Positions 53,495 to 61,879 of a stretch of DNA of 64,000 bases are shown here, in pieces (positions within the stretch are counted from its first letter, which is position 1; every line of letters begins with the position of its first letter). The stretch is taken from the NCBI GenBank assembly GCA_963770535.1, contig CAVYPZ010000003.1, positions 992,001 through 1,056,000 of the forward strand, given 5' to 3'. Origin of the DNA: RYN-230 sp963770535 (GTDB taxonomy: Bacteria > Actinomycetota > Actinomycetes > Streptosporangiales > Streptosporangiaceae). The position numbers and the translations under genes are program-made. The notes below the pieces were generated by a model that did no database searches, had not been told where the DNA came from, and saw only the letters and a list, made by a program, of their open reading frames with translations.

Positions 53495-54609
53495 TCAGCT
53501 GCCGTCGCTCAGCTTGGCGAGACGGCGCTCGAACATGGTGATCACGGCCGGCGGCCCTCGTGGGCCTTCTCGTAGTCGAGCAGGGCGTGCACCTGAGCCG
53601 CATCCAGCACGCGCAACCGAGCCCGCAGCGAAGCCACCGAAAGCTGGTCGTAGTTGGGGACAGGCAGGACCTCCCCGGCGGAGTCGGCCGGGCGGGCGGG
53701 CTCGGCTGGTGCAGCGGAGAGGGCGGGCTCGGCTGGTGCAGCGGAGAGGGCGGGCTCGGCTGGTGCTGCGGAGAGGGCGGGCTCGGCTGGTGCTGCGGAG
53801 AGGGCGGGCTCGGCTGGTGCTGCGGGCAGGGCTTCCTCGGCGGCGGGTGCGGGCAGTGCCTCCTCAGCGGGCGCCGCGGGCAGGGCCCCTTCGGCCGGCC
53901 CTGCGGGCAGGGCGGGCTCGGCGGGGACCGCGGGCAGGGCGGGCTCGGCGGGCCCTGCAGGCAGGGCGGGCTCGGCGGGCGCCGCGGCCACGGCCGGGAC
54001 AGGCTGAGTGGGCGTGTACCCGGCAGGAGAGGGGTCGGCCTCGCGGGGAACCGGGATGACCGGCTCCGGAACGGAAGGCTCCGGGACTGCGGGTGCGGCC
54101 GGGGCGGCGGAGGCAGGTCGTTCCTGGGACGAGGTTGCCGGGGCCGCGGTACCCCCCGCGGTCGAGGTCGTGTCGAGGTCCTCCTCGTCTCCGTGGAGCA
54201 GCCTGACGTTGCCCGTTTTGTCCAGGGAGCGCCACCGCGACGTCCCGGCGTCCTGGGCGGGCTGCCTGGCGGCCTTCGCCCGGGGTGCCTTCGCCGGGGA
54301 TGCCTTCACCGGGGATGCCTTCGCCCGGGGTGCCTTCGCGGGGGGTGCCTTCACCGGGGATGCCTTCGCCCGGGGTGCCTTCGCGGGGGGTGCCTTCACC
54401 GGGGATGCCTTCGCCGGGGCCTGCTGTGCTGGCGCGGGATGCTGAGATGGCGGGGCTGCCGGAGCTTCGCCGCTGTCAGAGGGCTGCTCTGCGGCACGCG
54501 CCCGGAACCGGTCCGCGGCCAGCAGCAGCTGGCCGATGGAGGCGAACAGCGTCCGCAGCGCCTGCGCAGGGATTTCCTTGAATCGGTCATTGACCTGCGG
54601 CAAAGGCAT
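53495..54609 (-). CDS. Lipid-droplet-associated protein homologue, heavily expanded by repeats (frame break)
   Basis: From ATG 54609 with GAGGAG upstream. The conserved N-terminus LPQVNDRFKEIPAQALRTLF and C-terminus LPVPNYDQLSVASLRARLRV, LLDYEKAHEG match the actinobacterial lipid-droplet-associated family beside xseA and ispH (Rv1109c position). In between lie KASPVKAPPAKAPRA repeats and about a dozen PAEPALPAG/PAEPALSAA repeats. Restoring one base near 53550 extends the end to AVITMFERRLAKLSDGS with stop at 53495 (371 residues). Role: predicted surface protein of lipid inclusions, inferred from family only. Confidence 0.75.
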
Positions 54610-54899
54610 CTTGATCGTTCTCCTCGGGTATGTCCCGGCGTAATTGGGCTCCCGGGCCCGCGCGACTCCACGGCGCCTGCATGCCGGGCGTTCCGACCCG
54701 GCGGCGCAGCGTGGGTCCGCGACAGGCACAGTCGTATCAGATCGAGCATGACACTGTCACGGGCGGCCGCCGGGGCGATTGGTGCTTCCGTGATGGTGGC
54801 CGGCGGCCTGGCGGCGGTCGATGCGCAGGCGAGGTCCCCGGATGCGGTGCTGGGTGCCGCCTGGCATGGGGCACGCCGGGCTCAACTACCATAGGGGAC

Positions 54900-55853
54900 A
54901 TGCCCGCGACTACCCGACGAGTCCTGCTCGCCAAGCCCCGCGGTTACTGTGCGGGGGTTGACCGGGCGGTTCAGGCCGTCGAGACGGCCCTGGAACGCTA
55001 CGGCGCCCCGGTCTACGTGCGCAAGCAGATCGTGCACAACACTCACGTGGTCCGTGAGCTCGAGACCCGCGGCGCGATCTTCGTGGACGAAGCCGGCAGC
55101 GTGCCCGAGGGGGCCGTGGTGGTGTTTTCCGCCCACGGGATCTCACCTGAGGTCCGCGAGGAGGCGAAGCGCCGCGGCCTGCGCACCATCGACGCGACCT
55201 GCCCGCTGGTCACCAAGGTGCACAACGAGGCCAAGCGGTTCGCCGCGCAGGACTACGACATTCTCCTCATCGGTCACGAGAACCACGAGGAAGTGGTCGG
55301 CACCACGGGCGAGGCGCCGGGGCGTATCCACCTGGTGGATGGCCCCGAAGGCGGTGCGGACGTCCAGGTCCGTGACCCGGCCAGGGTGGCCTGGCTATCG
55401 CAGACCACCCTGTCTGTGGATGAGACGCTCCAGACGGTGGGGGCTCTGCGTGAGCGCTTCCCGCTGCTCGCCGATCCGCCCAGCGATGACATCTGCTACG
55501 CGACCCAGAACCGCCAGTCCGCGGTGAAGGAGATCGCGGCCGACTCGGACCTGGTGATCGTGGTGGGGTCCGCGAACTCGTCCAACTCGGTCCGCCTGGT
55601 CGAGGTGGCGCGGGACGCCGGGGCTCCCGCGGCGCATCTGGTCGAGGACGCCTCGGCGATCGACCCGGCCTGGCTGGACGGGGTAGGCACCGTGGGCGTG
55701 ACGAGCGGTGCCTCCGTTCCCGAGATCCTCGTCAGCGGCGTGCTGGAATACCTGGCCGGGCGTGGTTTCGGGACTGTCGAGGAAGTCGAGGCGATCGAGG
55801 AGCGGCTGGTATTCGCGCCGCCCCCGGAGCTGCGCCGCACCGCGCCCCGCTGA
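54900..55853 (+). CDS. ispH: 4-hydroxy-3-methylbut-2-enyl diphosphate reductase
   Basis: 317-residue LytB/IspH, the last enzyme of the MEP isoprenoid pathway. Cys17 (GYCAGV), Cys101 (DATCPLV) and Cys199 (DICYATQNR) are the iron-sulfur ligands, and HENHEE at 126-131 supplies active-site His and Glu. ATG 54900 has GGGGA just upstream; the longer frame to 54630 is not conserved. Divergent from the lipid-droplet gene across ~290 bases, which should contain both promoters. Confidence 0.96.
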   Translation: MPATTRRVLLAKPRGYCAGVDRAVQAVETALERYGAPVYVRKQIVHNTHVVRELETRGAIFVDEAGSVPEGAVVVFSAHGISPEVREEAKRRGLRTIDATCPLVTKVHNEAKRFAAQDYDILLIGHENHEEVVGTTGEAPGRIHLVDGPEGGADVQVRDPARVAWLSQTTLSVDETLQTVGALRERFPLLADPPSDDICYATQNRQSAVKEIAADSDLVIVVGSANSSNSVRLVEVARDAGAPAAHLVEDASAIDPAWLDGVGTVGVTSGASVPEILVSGVLEYLAGRGFGTVEEVEAIEERLVFAPPPELRRTAPR

Positions 55854-55892
55854 CGTCCGGCCCGCTGTGACGTCGGGCCCGGGCCCGCACGG

Positions 55893-56729
55893 TCAGCGGT
55901 AGCGGCGCAATCCGGGCTGGTAGCCGCTCCCGGCGGCCCTGGCCTGCGGGCTCCCCAGCCGGGTCTGGGCGAGATCAGGCCGGAGGTCCCGCCGCAGACC
56001 GGCGACGGACCGGGGCAGGCCGCGCACCCACGCGACGATCAGGTAGACGACGACGCCGGCGAACAGCCATGGTGCGACGTTCGCCAGGGTCAGCGCCGTT
56101 CCCTCCACCGTGGAGATGATCGTGCTGCCCGTCGCGGTGAGCGCTTTCACGCAGATGAGCGCGCAGAAAAAGAGCAGTGGCGGGCTGACCACCGCCGTCA
56201 GCAGGTCCCGTGGCTTGGTGTACCAGGCTCCGGCCACGCTGCCGATCACGAAGCCCGCCCCGGCCAGCACGCCCCACTGGAGCCAGCTCGCAATCAGCAG
56301 GCTGAAGAAGAACACCGCGAGCATCCCCGCGACCGCGCCCCGCCCGGTCAGTGCGACCGTGCGGCGCTCCCCGGCCCGGTCCCGGCCGCCAGCCCGGTCG
56401 CGACGCTCCTCCGGCTGGTCCCGCCCCCGGTACCGGCGACGCGTGCCAGCCCGGTCCTGCGTGCCAGCCCGGTCCTGCGTCCCGGCCCGGTCCTGCTCCT
56501 CCGCCGGGTCCCGCAGGCCGGCCCGCTCCTGTTCCTCTGCCGCGCCCGGCGTCCAGTCCCGGCCGGGATCCGGATCGGAGGGCGGCGCGCCCACCCCCCA
56601 GGGGCGCGCGGCGCCAGCGACGTGGGGCGACTTCGGCGACCAGGGGCTGACGGTGCCACGGGGAGAACCGGAGCGGTTCGGTCCTGGCTGTTCCCGGGGC
56701 CAGGAGGCGTCGGGCCGTGGCTGGGACAC
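55893..56729 (-). CDS. DUF6542 membrane protein
   Basis: 278 residues from GTG 56729 with GGGAGGGAG upstream. The first ~130 residues are charged Arg/Asp/Gly-rich repeats (QDRAGTQDRAGT); the C-terminal part has four membrane segments (AVAGMLAVFFFSLLIASWLQ, GAGFVIGSVAGAWYTKPRDL, VVSPPLLFFCALICVKAL, PWLFAGVVVYLIVAWVRGL) typical of DUF6542. Found beside ispH and ychF in mycobacteria (Rv1111c). Function unknown. Confidence 0.85.
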   Translation of the reverse strand: MSQPRPDASWPREQPGPNRSGSPRGTVSPWSPKSPHVAGAARPWGVGAPPSDPDPGRDWTPGAAEEQERAGLRDPAEEQDRAGTQDRAGTQDRAGTRRRYRGRDQPEERRDRAGGRDRAGERRTVALTGRGAVAGMLAVFFFSLLIASWLQWGVLAGAGFVIGSVAGAWYTKPRDLLTAVVSPPLLFFCALICVKALTATGSTIISTVEGTALTLANVAPWLFAGVVVYLIVAWVRGLPRSVAGLRRDLRPDLAQTRLGSPQARAAGSGYQPGLRRYR

Positions 56730-56934
56730 CCTGTGCTCCCTCCCGGCGCTGCCGTGCCGATGACGGCGTCGCTCGCCACGCTACCCCGGCCTGATGCCCG
56801 ATCTGGTCGATTGACACGCCCGTACGCCGGGATGGACTGCAGGTCCCGGACGCCGGGTAATGCTTTAGTCACGCGTTTGACCGCGAAGCTTTTCCCGTTG
56901 GTCATGCGGTCCGCCAGTCCCCGGCCTGGACGCG

Positions 56935-57615
56935 TCAGCTGGCCGGGTCGGCGGTCTCCCCCTCCTCTTCTTGCTCCCGCGCCGGGCGGGCGAAACGGTC
57001 CAGCGCCATTCCGAGCACCGCGATGAGGATCCAGAAGTAGGCGGCGAGCTGGGCGGAGACCAGGGCAACCGGGATGGAGAGCAGGAAAACGACCGGGATG
57101 CGCGCGACCCGCAGCGCCATGTAACGGCGCACCGCCGGGGACGTGCCGGGCACCAGGAGGTCCCTGGCATAGCTCGCATAGAGCCAGACGGCCAGTTCGG
57201 CGAACCCGGCGCATGCGATGCAGACCGCATAGAAGATCGTCGCGACGCGGTCGGCGCTGTTCCCGCTGCCGAGCAGGGACGTCGGGTACGGGAGGAACGC
57301 GATGATGCCCAGGAAGACCAGGTTGATGGCGATAAGGGGCCGGTCGAGCACCGTGATGTAGCGGAAGATCGAGTGGTGCCCCATCCAGAACAGGCCGATC
57401 ACCGCGAAACTGATGCCGAAGCTGAGGATGTTGTATTTAGCGGCGCGGAGTTCGGCGGCGGAACCTGCGATCCCGGGGACGCGTATGTCAATCACCAGCA
57501 GGGTGATCGCGATGGCGAAGATGGCGTCGCTGAAGAACAGCACCCGGTCGTACTCCAGGTGACCGGCCCGGACCAGCAGGCTCAGCCTGGGCACCGCACG
57601 CTTAGGTTGTGCCAT
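56935..57615 (-). CDS. TMEM175-family (DUF1211) membrane protein
   Basis: 226 residues with six helices. The defining RVLFFSDAIFAIAITLLVID motif (R...FSD) opens the first helix; FWMGHHSIFRYI and LVFLGIIAFLPYPTSLL follow. Bacterial members form potassium-selective channels, usually as tetramers of one six-helix unit. The start at 57615 overlaps the end of rmuC by 14 bases, implying cotranscription. Confidence 0.87.
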   Translation of the reverse strand: MAQPKRAVPRLSLLVRAGHLEYDRVLFFSDAIFAIAITLLVIDIRVPGIAGSAAELRAAKYNILSFGISFAVIGLFWMGHHSIFRYITVLDRPLIAINLVFLGIIAFLPYPTSLLGSGNSADRVATIFYAVCIACAGFAELAVWLYASYARDLLVPGTSPAVRRYMALRVARIPVVFLLSIPVALVSAQLAAYFWILIAVLGMALDRFARPAREQEEEGETADPAS

Positions 57616-59104
57616 TGCGCCCCGGTATCGCCATCACGCCGCCGGAGGCCTCCGTGCAGGCAGGCTCCCGGCGGGGCGGGCCGGTCTGCCCGGGTCCCGG
57701 GTCAAGAGGCTGCGGGGGGATGGCGAGTTCGCCGGCCACGGGCTCGTCGGCGGCCGGCTCGCAGGCAGGCGGTTCCGGGGTGGCCGGCTGACGGGCGGAG
57801 GGTTCCGCGGTGGTGAGTTCCGCAATGGTCAGCTCGGGGGCGGATAGCCTCCTGGTGGCTTCCTCGATGAGGGTGGGAGTCTCGAGGTCCCCGTCCACGA
57901 CGCCAAGCTGGTTCAGCTTGCGCGCGCTGACCAGGACCCGGCTTTCCAGCGAGCCGACAGTCTGGTTGTAGGTGGTGACGGCCGAGGTGAGCGCACGGCC
58001 GAGGCGGTCCACGTGCCGTCCCAGGCCGGAGATGCGCTCGTAGAGTTCACGGCCCAGGTCGAAGGCGGCCCGGGCGTTCTCGGCCAGCGCGTCCTGCTGC
58101 CAGGCGTACTGCGCGGTCCGCAGCATCGTGACCAGCGTGGTGGGCGTGGCGATGTGCACCTTGCGCGCGATCGCGTGCTCCAGCAGCGCCGGGTCATGCT
58201 CGAGGGCCGGCGCCAGGAAGGCTTCACCGGGAATGAACAGCACGACGAATTCGGGTGCCGGGCTGAGCGCGGCCCAGTACGACTTCGCCGCGAGCCGGTC
58301 CACGTGCTCACGAAGGTGCCGGGCGTGGGCATCCAGGCGTGCCGTGCGGACCCTGTCGTCCGGGGTCTCCGCTGCCTCCAGGTAGGCGGCGAGCGAGACC
58401 TTGGAGTCGACCACGATGTTCTTGCCGCCGGCCAGCCGCACCACGAGATCAGGGCGGAACGGGCCCTCGGCGGACTGGACGCTGACCTGCTCGTCGAAGT
58501 CGCACCGCGGGACCATCCCGGCCAGTTCCACCACCCGGCGCAGCTGCATCTCACCCCACCGGCCCCGGGCTTCCGGCCGCCGCAGGGCGGTCACGAGGGC
58601 CTGGGTCTGTGCCCGCAGATCATCCGAACTCTGCCGGGTGATCTTCATCTGCTCGGTCAGGGCCGCGTGGGACAGGTGCCGCGCTTCCTCAGTCTCCCGC
58701 AGCTGGGTCTCGACCTTGGCCAGCGTGTCCCGAAGGGGCTGAACCAGGTGCTCGACCGCGGCGCGGCGGTTCTCCAGCTCGCCGGCGGCCCGGGCGTTGG
58801 CCGCGCTGAGCCTGCCCTCGGCGATCTCCAGGAACATGGTGGCGCTGCGGTCGAGCGCCTGGGCGGACATGGCCTGGAACCGCTCGGCCATCTGGCCGTC
58901 GATCAGCGCGGCCCGTTCCTGGGCGGCGTGCTCCAGGATGGCCGCCCGGTCCTGGGCGGCGCGCGCCCGCTCATCGGCCGCCCTCGCCTGGCCGGTGAGG
59001 TCGGCGGTCATGCTGGCCTGCCGGCCCCGGGCGTACAGGTACCCGATAGCGGCCCCGGCCGCGGCCCCCACCGCGAGTAGGGCGAACATCCAGAAGACGT
59101 TCAT
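57602..59104 (-). CDS. rmuC: DNA recombination protein RmuC
   Basis: 500 residues. An N-terminal membrane anchor (MFALLAVGAAAGAAIGYLY) and coiled coil lead into the RmuC nuclease-like domain: RGRWGEMQLRRVVELAGM, FRPDLVVRLAGGKNIVVDSK, FIPGEAFLAPALEHDPALLE and TPTTLVTMLRTAQYAWQQ. The last ~70 residues are a Pro/Glu-rich tail. RmuC limits DNA inversions and processes odd DNA structures. It reads opposite to ychF from a shared ~115-base intergenic region. Confidence 0.92.
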   Translation of the reverse strand: MNVFWMFALLAVGAAAGAAIGYLYARGRQASMTADLTGQARAADERARAAQDRAAILEHAAQERAALIDGQMAERFQAMSAQALDRSATMFLEIAEGRLSAANARAAGELENRRAAVEHLVQPLRDTLAKVETQLRETEEARHLSHAALTEQMKITRQSSDDLRAQTQALVTALRRPEARGRWGEMQLRRVVELAGMVPRCDFDEQVSVQSAEGPFRPDLVVRLAGGKNIVVDSKVSLAAYLEAAETPDDRVRTARLDAHARHLREHVDRLAAKSYWAALSPAPEFVVLFIPGEAFLAPALEHDPALLEHAIARKVHIATPTTLVTMLRTAQYAWQQDALAENARAAFDLGRELYERISGLGRHVDRLGRALTSAVTTYNQTVGSLESRVLVSARKLNQLGVVDGDLETPTLIEEATRRLSAPELTIAELTTAEPSARQPATPEPPACEPAADEPVAGELAIPPQPLDPGPGQTGPPRREPACTEASGGVMAIPGRNGTT

Positions 59105-59220
59105 GGTCCGCCATGGTGGCAGCGGCCACTGACAGTTCCCCGCCCGACACGCTCAGCCCAGGCAGCCGGCCTGGGCAGGCCCGGCGGGTTCACCCCGTGG
59201 CCCGCTCTAGACTCGCGCAG

Positions 59221-60312
59221 GTGAGTCTCTCGATCGGTATCGTCGGCCTGCCCAACGTGGGCAAGTCCACCTTGTTCAACGCGTTGACGAGAGCCAGCGC
59301 GCTGGCCTCCAACTACCCGTTCGCGACCATTGAGCCGAACGTGGGCATCGTCGGCATCCCTGATTCGCGGCTCGCGGTGCTCGCCGGGCTGTACAACTCG
59401 GCCCGGATCGTGCCCGCCACCGCCCGCTTCGTGGATATCGCCGGGCTGGTCCGGGGCGCATCACAGGGTCAGGGGCTGGGCAACCAGTTCCTCGCGCATA
59501 TCCGCGAGACCGACGCGATCTGCCAGGTCGTGCGGGTGTTCTCCGATCCGGATGTGAGCCATGTTGACGGCGACGTGTCGCCGGCCCGCGACGTCGACAC
59601 CGTGGCCACCGAGCTGATCCTGGCCGATCTGCAGACCCTGGAGAAGGCGGTTCCCCGGCTGGCCAAGGAGGCGAGGTTCGCCAAGAACCCCGAACGCCAG
59701 CGGATGGCTGACGCCGCCGCCGCGGCCCAGCAGCTGATGGACGGCGGCACGACCCTCTTCGCCGGGGCGGCCGCAGCCGGTATCGACCTCGCTGACCTGA
59801 GGGATCTCCACCTGCTGACCGCGAAGCCTTTCGTGTACGTGTTCAACATGGACGAGGCCGAACTGGCGGACGAGGAACTGCGGGCCAAGCTGGCCGCTCA
59901 GGTGGCACCGGCCGAGGTGATCTTCCTGGACGTGAAGACCGAGGCGGAACTGGCCGAGCTCCCCGAGGATGAGGCGGCGGAAATGGCCGCCGAACTCGGC
60001 ATGGGGGAGCTGGGGCTCAACCGGCTCGCGCACGCGGGATTCAGCGCGCTGGGCCTGATGACTTTCCTGACCGCGGGACCGAAGGAGGTCCGGGCCTGGG
60101 AGATCCCGGCCGGCGCGACGGCGCCCGAGGCGGCGGGTGTCATCCACACCGACTTCCAGCGCGGCTTCATCAAGGCGGAAGTGGTGGCGTTCGACGACCT
60201 GGTGGCTGCGGGATCACTCACCGCCGCGCGGGCCGCCGGCAAAGTGCGCATCGAGGGCAAGGACTACGTGATGCGGGACGGCGACGTGGTCGAGTTCAGG
60301 TTCAACGTCTGA
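59221..60312 (+). CDS. ychF: Redox-regulated ATPase YchF
   Basis: 363 residues from GTG 59221. GLPNVGKS at 9-16 (G1), DIAGLV at 72-77 (G3) and NMDE at 209-212 in place of NKxD, the change that makes YchF an ATPase; the C-terminal TGS domain ends VVEFRFNV. It binds ribosomes and acts in stress and translation control. The longer frame upstream to 59113 is not conserved. Its 3' end is echoed twice downstream (61028 and 61779). Confidence 0.95.
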   Translation: MSLSIGIVGLPNVGKSTLFNALTRASALASNYPFATIEPNVGIVGIPDSRLAVLAGLYNSARIVPATARFVDIAGLVRGASQGQGLGNQFLAHIRETDAICQVVRVFSDPDVSHVDGDVSPARDVDTVATELILADLQTLEKAVPRLAKEARFAKNPERQRMADAAAAAQQLMDGGTTLFAGAAAAGIDLADLRDLHLLTAKPFVYVFNMDEAELADEELRAKLAAQVAPAEVIFLDVKTEAELAELPEDEAAEMAAELGMGELGLNRLAHAGFSALGLMTFLTAGPKEVRAWEIPAGATAPEAAGVIHTDFQRGFIKAEVVAFDDLVAAGSLTAARAAGKVRIEGKDYVMRDGDVVEFRFNV

Positions 60313-60382
60313 CCATCGTGAAGGCGCCGTGCCGTCGTGAAGCGCTGCGGGAATTATCACCTCTGGGTGAGACAGTCGGGCC

Positions 60383-60928
60383 ATGACGATCCGCGAGGAC
60401 CTCGACATAACCCAGCTCACCCGCCCAGGTGAGGCCGATCCAGCGGTGAGGCAGGAGCTGACCGCATGCTGGATAGCCGTCACGAACGCCGGCGGCGCGG
60501 CGGGATTCCCGTTTCCCCCTGTCAACGGAAGTCACGTCCGGCCGGCAGTCGATGCCCTTGCGGGCCGCCTCAACGCAAGCCAGAGCCGGATACTGCTTGC
60601 CCGTGTCGGCGGCGCCCTTGCCGGCTGGGTGGCCCTCAGCCGCGACCCCAGCCCTCTCATCGCGCACTGGGGTGTGGTCAGCCACTTGCAGACGCAGCTC
60701 GTGCGCCGGAACGCAGGCATCGGATCGGCCCTGATGAGCCGGCTCAGGGAAGTTGCCCGTGACGAGATGGGCCTGGAGCAGCTCCACCTGGCGGTGCGCG
60801 GCGGTATGGGCCTCGAAGGCTTTTACGGCCGGCTCGGCTGGCAGGTAACAGGCCGCTGGCCCGGCAAGCTCCGGTTCGCCCCCGACGACACCAGAGACGA
60901 GATCCTGATGATCCTCGCGCCGCTGTGA
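60383..60928 (+). CDS. GNAT family N-acetyltransferase
   Basis: 181 residues. ILLARVGGALAGWVALSRD and the acetyl-CoA loop LVRRNAGIGSALMSRL (Q/RxxGxG/A-like), then GLEGFYGRLGWQVTGR, place it in the GNAT superfamily. Substrate unknown. It lies between ychF and the first copy of the ychF 3' end and is flanked by an 11-base direct repeat (60309 and 60995), so it may have arrived by insertion. Confidence 0.85.
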   Translation: MTIREDLDITQLTRPGEADPAVRQELTACWIAVTNAGGAAGFPFPPVNGSHVRPAVDALAGRLNASQSRILLARVGGALAGWVALSRDPSPLIAHWGVVSHLQTQLVRRNAGIGSALMSRLREVARDEMGLEQLHLAVRGGMGLEGFYGRLGWQVTGRWPGKLRFAPDDTRDEILMILAPL

Positions 60929-61027
60929 CCATAGGGAACGCGGTCAAGTTGGAAGCCATCGAACATGAGCCACGCCTACCCCGCTGGGTCCGCGCTGACC
61001 ATCGTTGTGGTGACGTTTATCGGCAGC

Positions 61028-61059
61028 GCGACGTGGTCGAGTTCCGCTTCAATGTGTAG
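61028..61059 (+). repeat. Duplicate of ychF 3' end, copy 1
   Basis: Encodes RDVVEFRFNV-stop in frame; 17 bases (GCGACGTGGTCGAGTTC) are identical to the true ychF end at 60281-60297 and the following codons are synonymous. No other ychF sequence precedes it. Confidence 0.75.
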
Positions 61060-61133
61060 CCGTATTCCGCTCTGACGTCAGGGCGGCGCCGACGGGCGCC
61101 TGTCCGCACGACTCAAGGTGTGGCATCATTGAG

Positions 61134-61149
61134 AGCATCAGATGATGCT
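61134..61149 (+). promoter_or_regulatory. Palindromic operator of the VapBC pair
   Basis: AGCATCA-GA-TGATGCT is a perfect 7-base inverted repeat centred about 30 bases before the antitoxin start, the usual place for autorepression by a VapBC complex. The local AT-rich sequence (GCTATTTTAGG) may be the -10 region. Confidence 0.65.
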
Positions 61150-61170
61150 ATTTTAGGTGCGGAGGCCTCG

Positions 61171-61368
61171 ATGAGGACCACAGTGACCATCGATGACGAG
61201 CTCCTGGCGCGCGCGACTGAATTGACGGGCATCACGGAGAGGTCCGCGCTCTTGCGCGACGGGCTGGAAACCTTGATCCGTGTGGAGAGCGCCAAGCGCC
61301 TGGCGGCCCTAGGTGGCTCGGACAGTGACGCAACCGCGGCGCCGCGTCGGCGGGACGCCGCCAGGTGA
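61171..61368 (+). CDS. VapB-type antitoxin
   Basis: 65 residues from ATG 61171 with GGAGG at 61160-61164. MRTTVTIDDELLARATELTG and TERSALLRDGLETLIRVESA form a ribbon-helix-helix DNA-binding domain; the Ala/Arg/Asp-rich tail should wrap the toxin. Overlaps the toxin gene by four bases (GTGA). Confidence 0.87.
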   Translation: MRTTVTIDDELLARATELTGITERSALLRDGLETLIRVESAKRLAALGGSDSDATAAPRRRDAAR

Positions 61369-61736
61369 TCCTGGTCAACACCTCGATCTGGATCGACCAC
61401 TTCCATGCCTCCGAGCCGTCACTCGTTGCGCTCCTCCGTGACGATCAGGTCGGATGCCATCGTGCTGTGATCGAGCAACTGGCGCTCGGGTCGATCAAGC
61501 AACGCGACCGGGTGCTAACCCTCCTTGAGAGCCTCCAGGGGTTCCCAGTTCTGACGCATCAGGAAGTGATGACGCTGGTGGATGGGCGCCAGCTCTGGGG
61601 GCGTGGACTGAGTGCGGTGGATGTACACCTGCTCGGATCCGTCATGCTGGTCGGCGGAGCACGGCTGTGGACGCGAGACAAGCGGTTGCTCGCGGCATGT
61701 CGGGACGGTGGAGCCGCCTTTATCGAAGAGCTTTGA
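61365..61736 (+). CDS. VapC-type PIN-domain toxin with altered active site
   Basis: 123 residues from GTG 61365. PIN fold is clear: MILVNTSIWIDHF, IEQLALGSIKQRDRVL, WGRGLSAVDVHLL and LWTRDKRLLAA. Family members have Asp at residue 5 (VDTSVWID) and Glu at 38 (GELALG); here these are Asn5 and Gln38, while Asp86 and Asp105 are kept. Two of four metal-binding acids are thus amides, so RNase activity is doubtful, although Glu37 could partly compensate. The pair lies between two copies of the ychF 3' end. Confidence 0.87.
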   Translation: MILVNTSIWIDHFHASEPSLVALLRDDQVGCHRAVIEQLALGSIKQRDRVLTLLESLQGFPVLTHQEVMTLVDGRQLWGRGLSAVDVHLLGSVMLVGGARLWTRDKRLLAACRDGGAAFIEEL

Positions 61737-61778
61737 GGAACGTCGGGGTCCGGCGGCTCCGTACATGTGAAGCGGAAA

Positions 61779-61811
61779 CGGAACGTGGCCGAGTTCCGCT
61801 TCAACGTGTAG
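61779..61811 (+). repeat. Duplicate of ychF 3' end, copy 2
   Basis: Encodes RNVAEFRFNV-stop; GAGTTCCGCTTCAA and GTGTAGC are identical to copy 1, with only T/C differences at two nearby positions. The two copies bracket the VapBC genes. Confidence 0.72.
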
Positions 61812-61879
61812 CGCCTGGGCTGCCGGGTCGGCAGATAATCGGTCGCGGGCGGGACGCGGGCGTGCCTAGTGTCCGGGAC

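Noticed and set aside
53560..54894. Glycine-rich plus-strand frame with GLGWC repeats opposite the lipid-droplet homologue
   Set aside because: It is the antisense reading of the PAEPAL and KAPAKA repeats; the minus-strand protein has conserved ends and a proper start.
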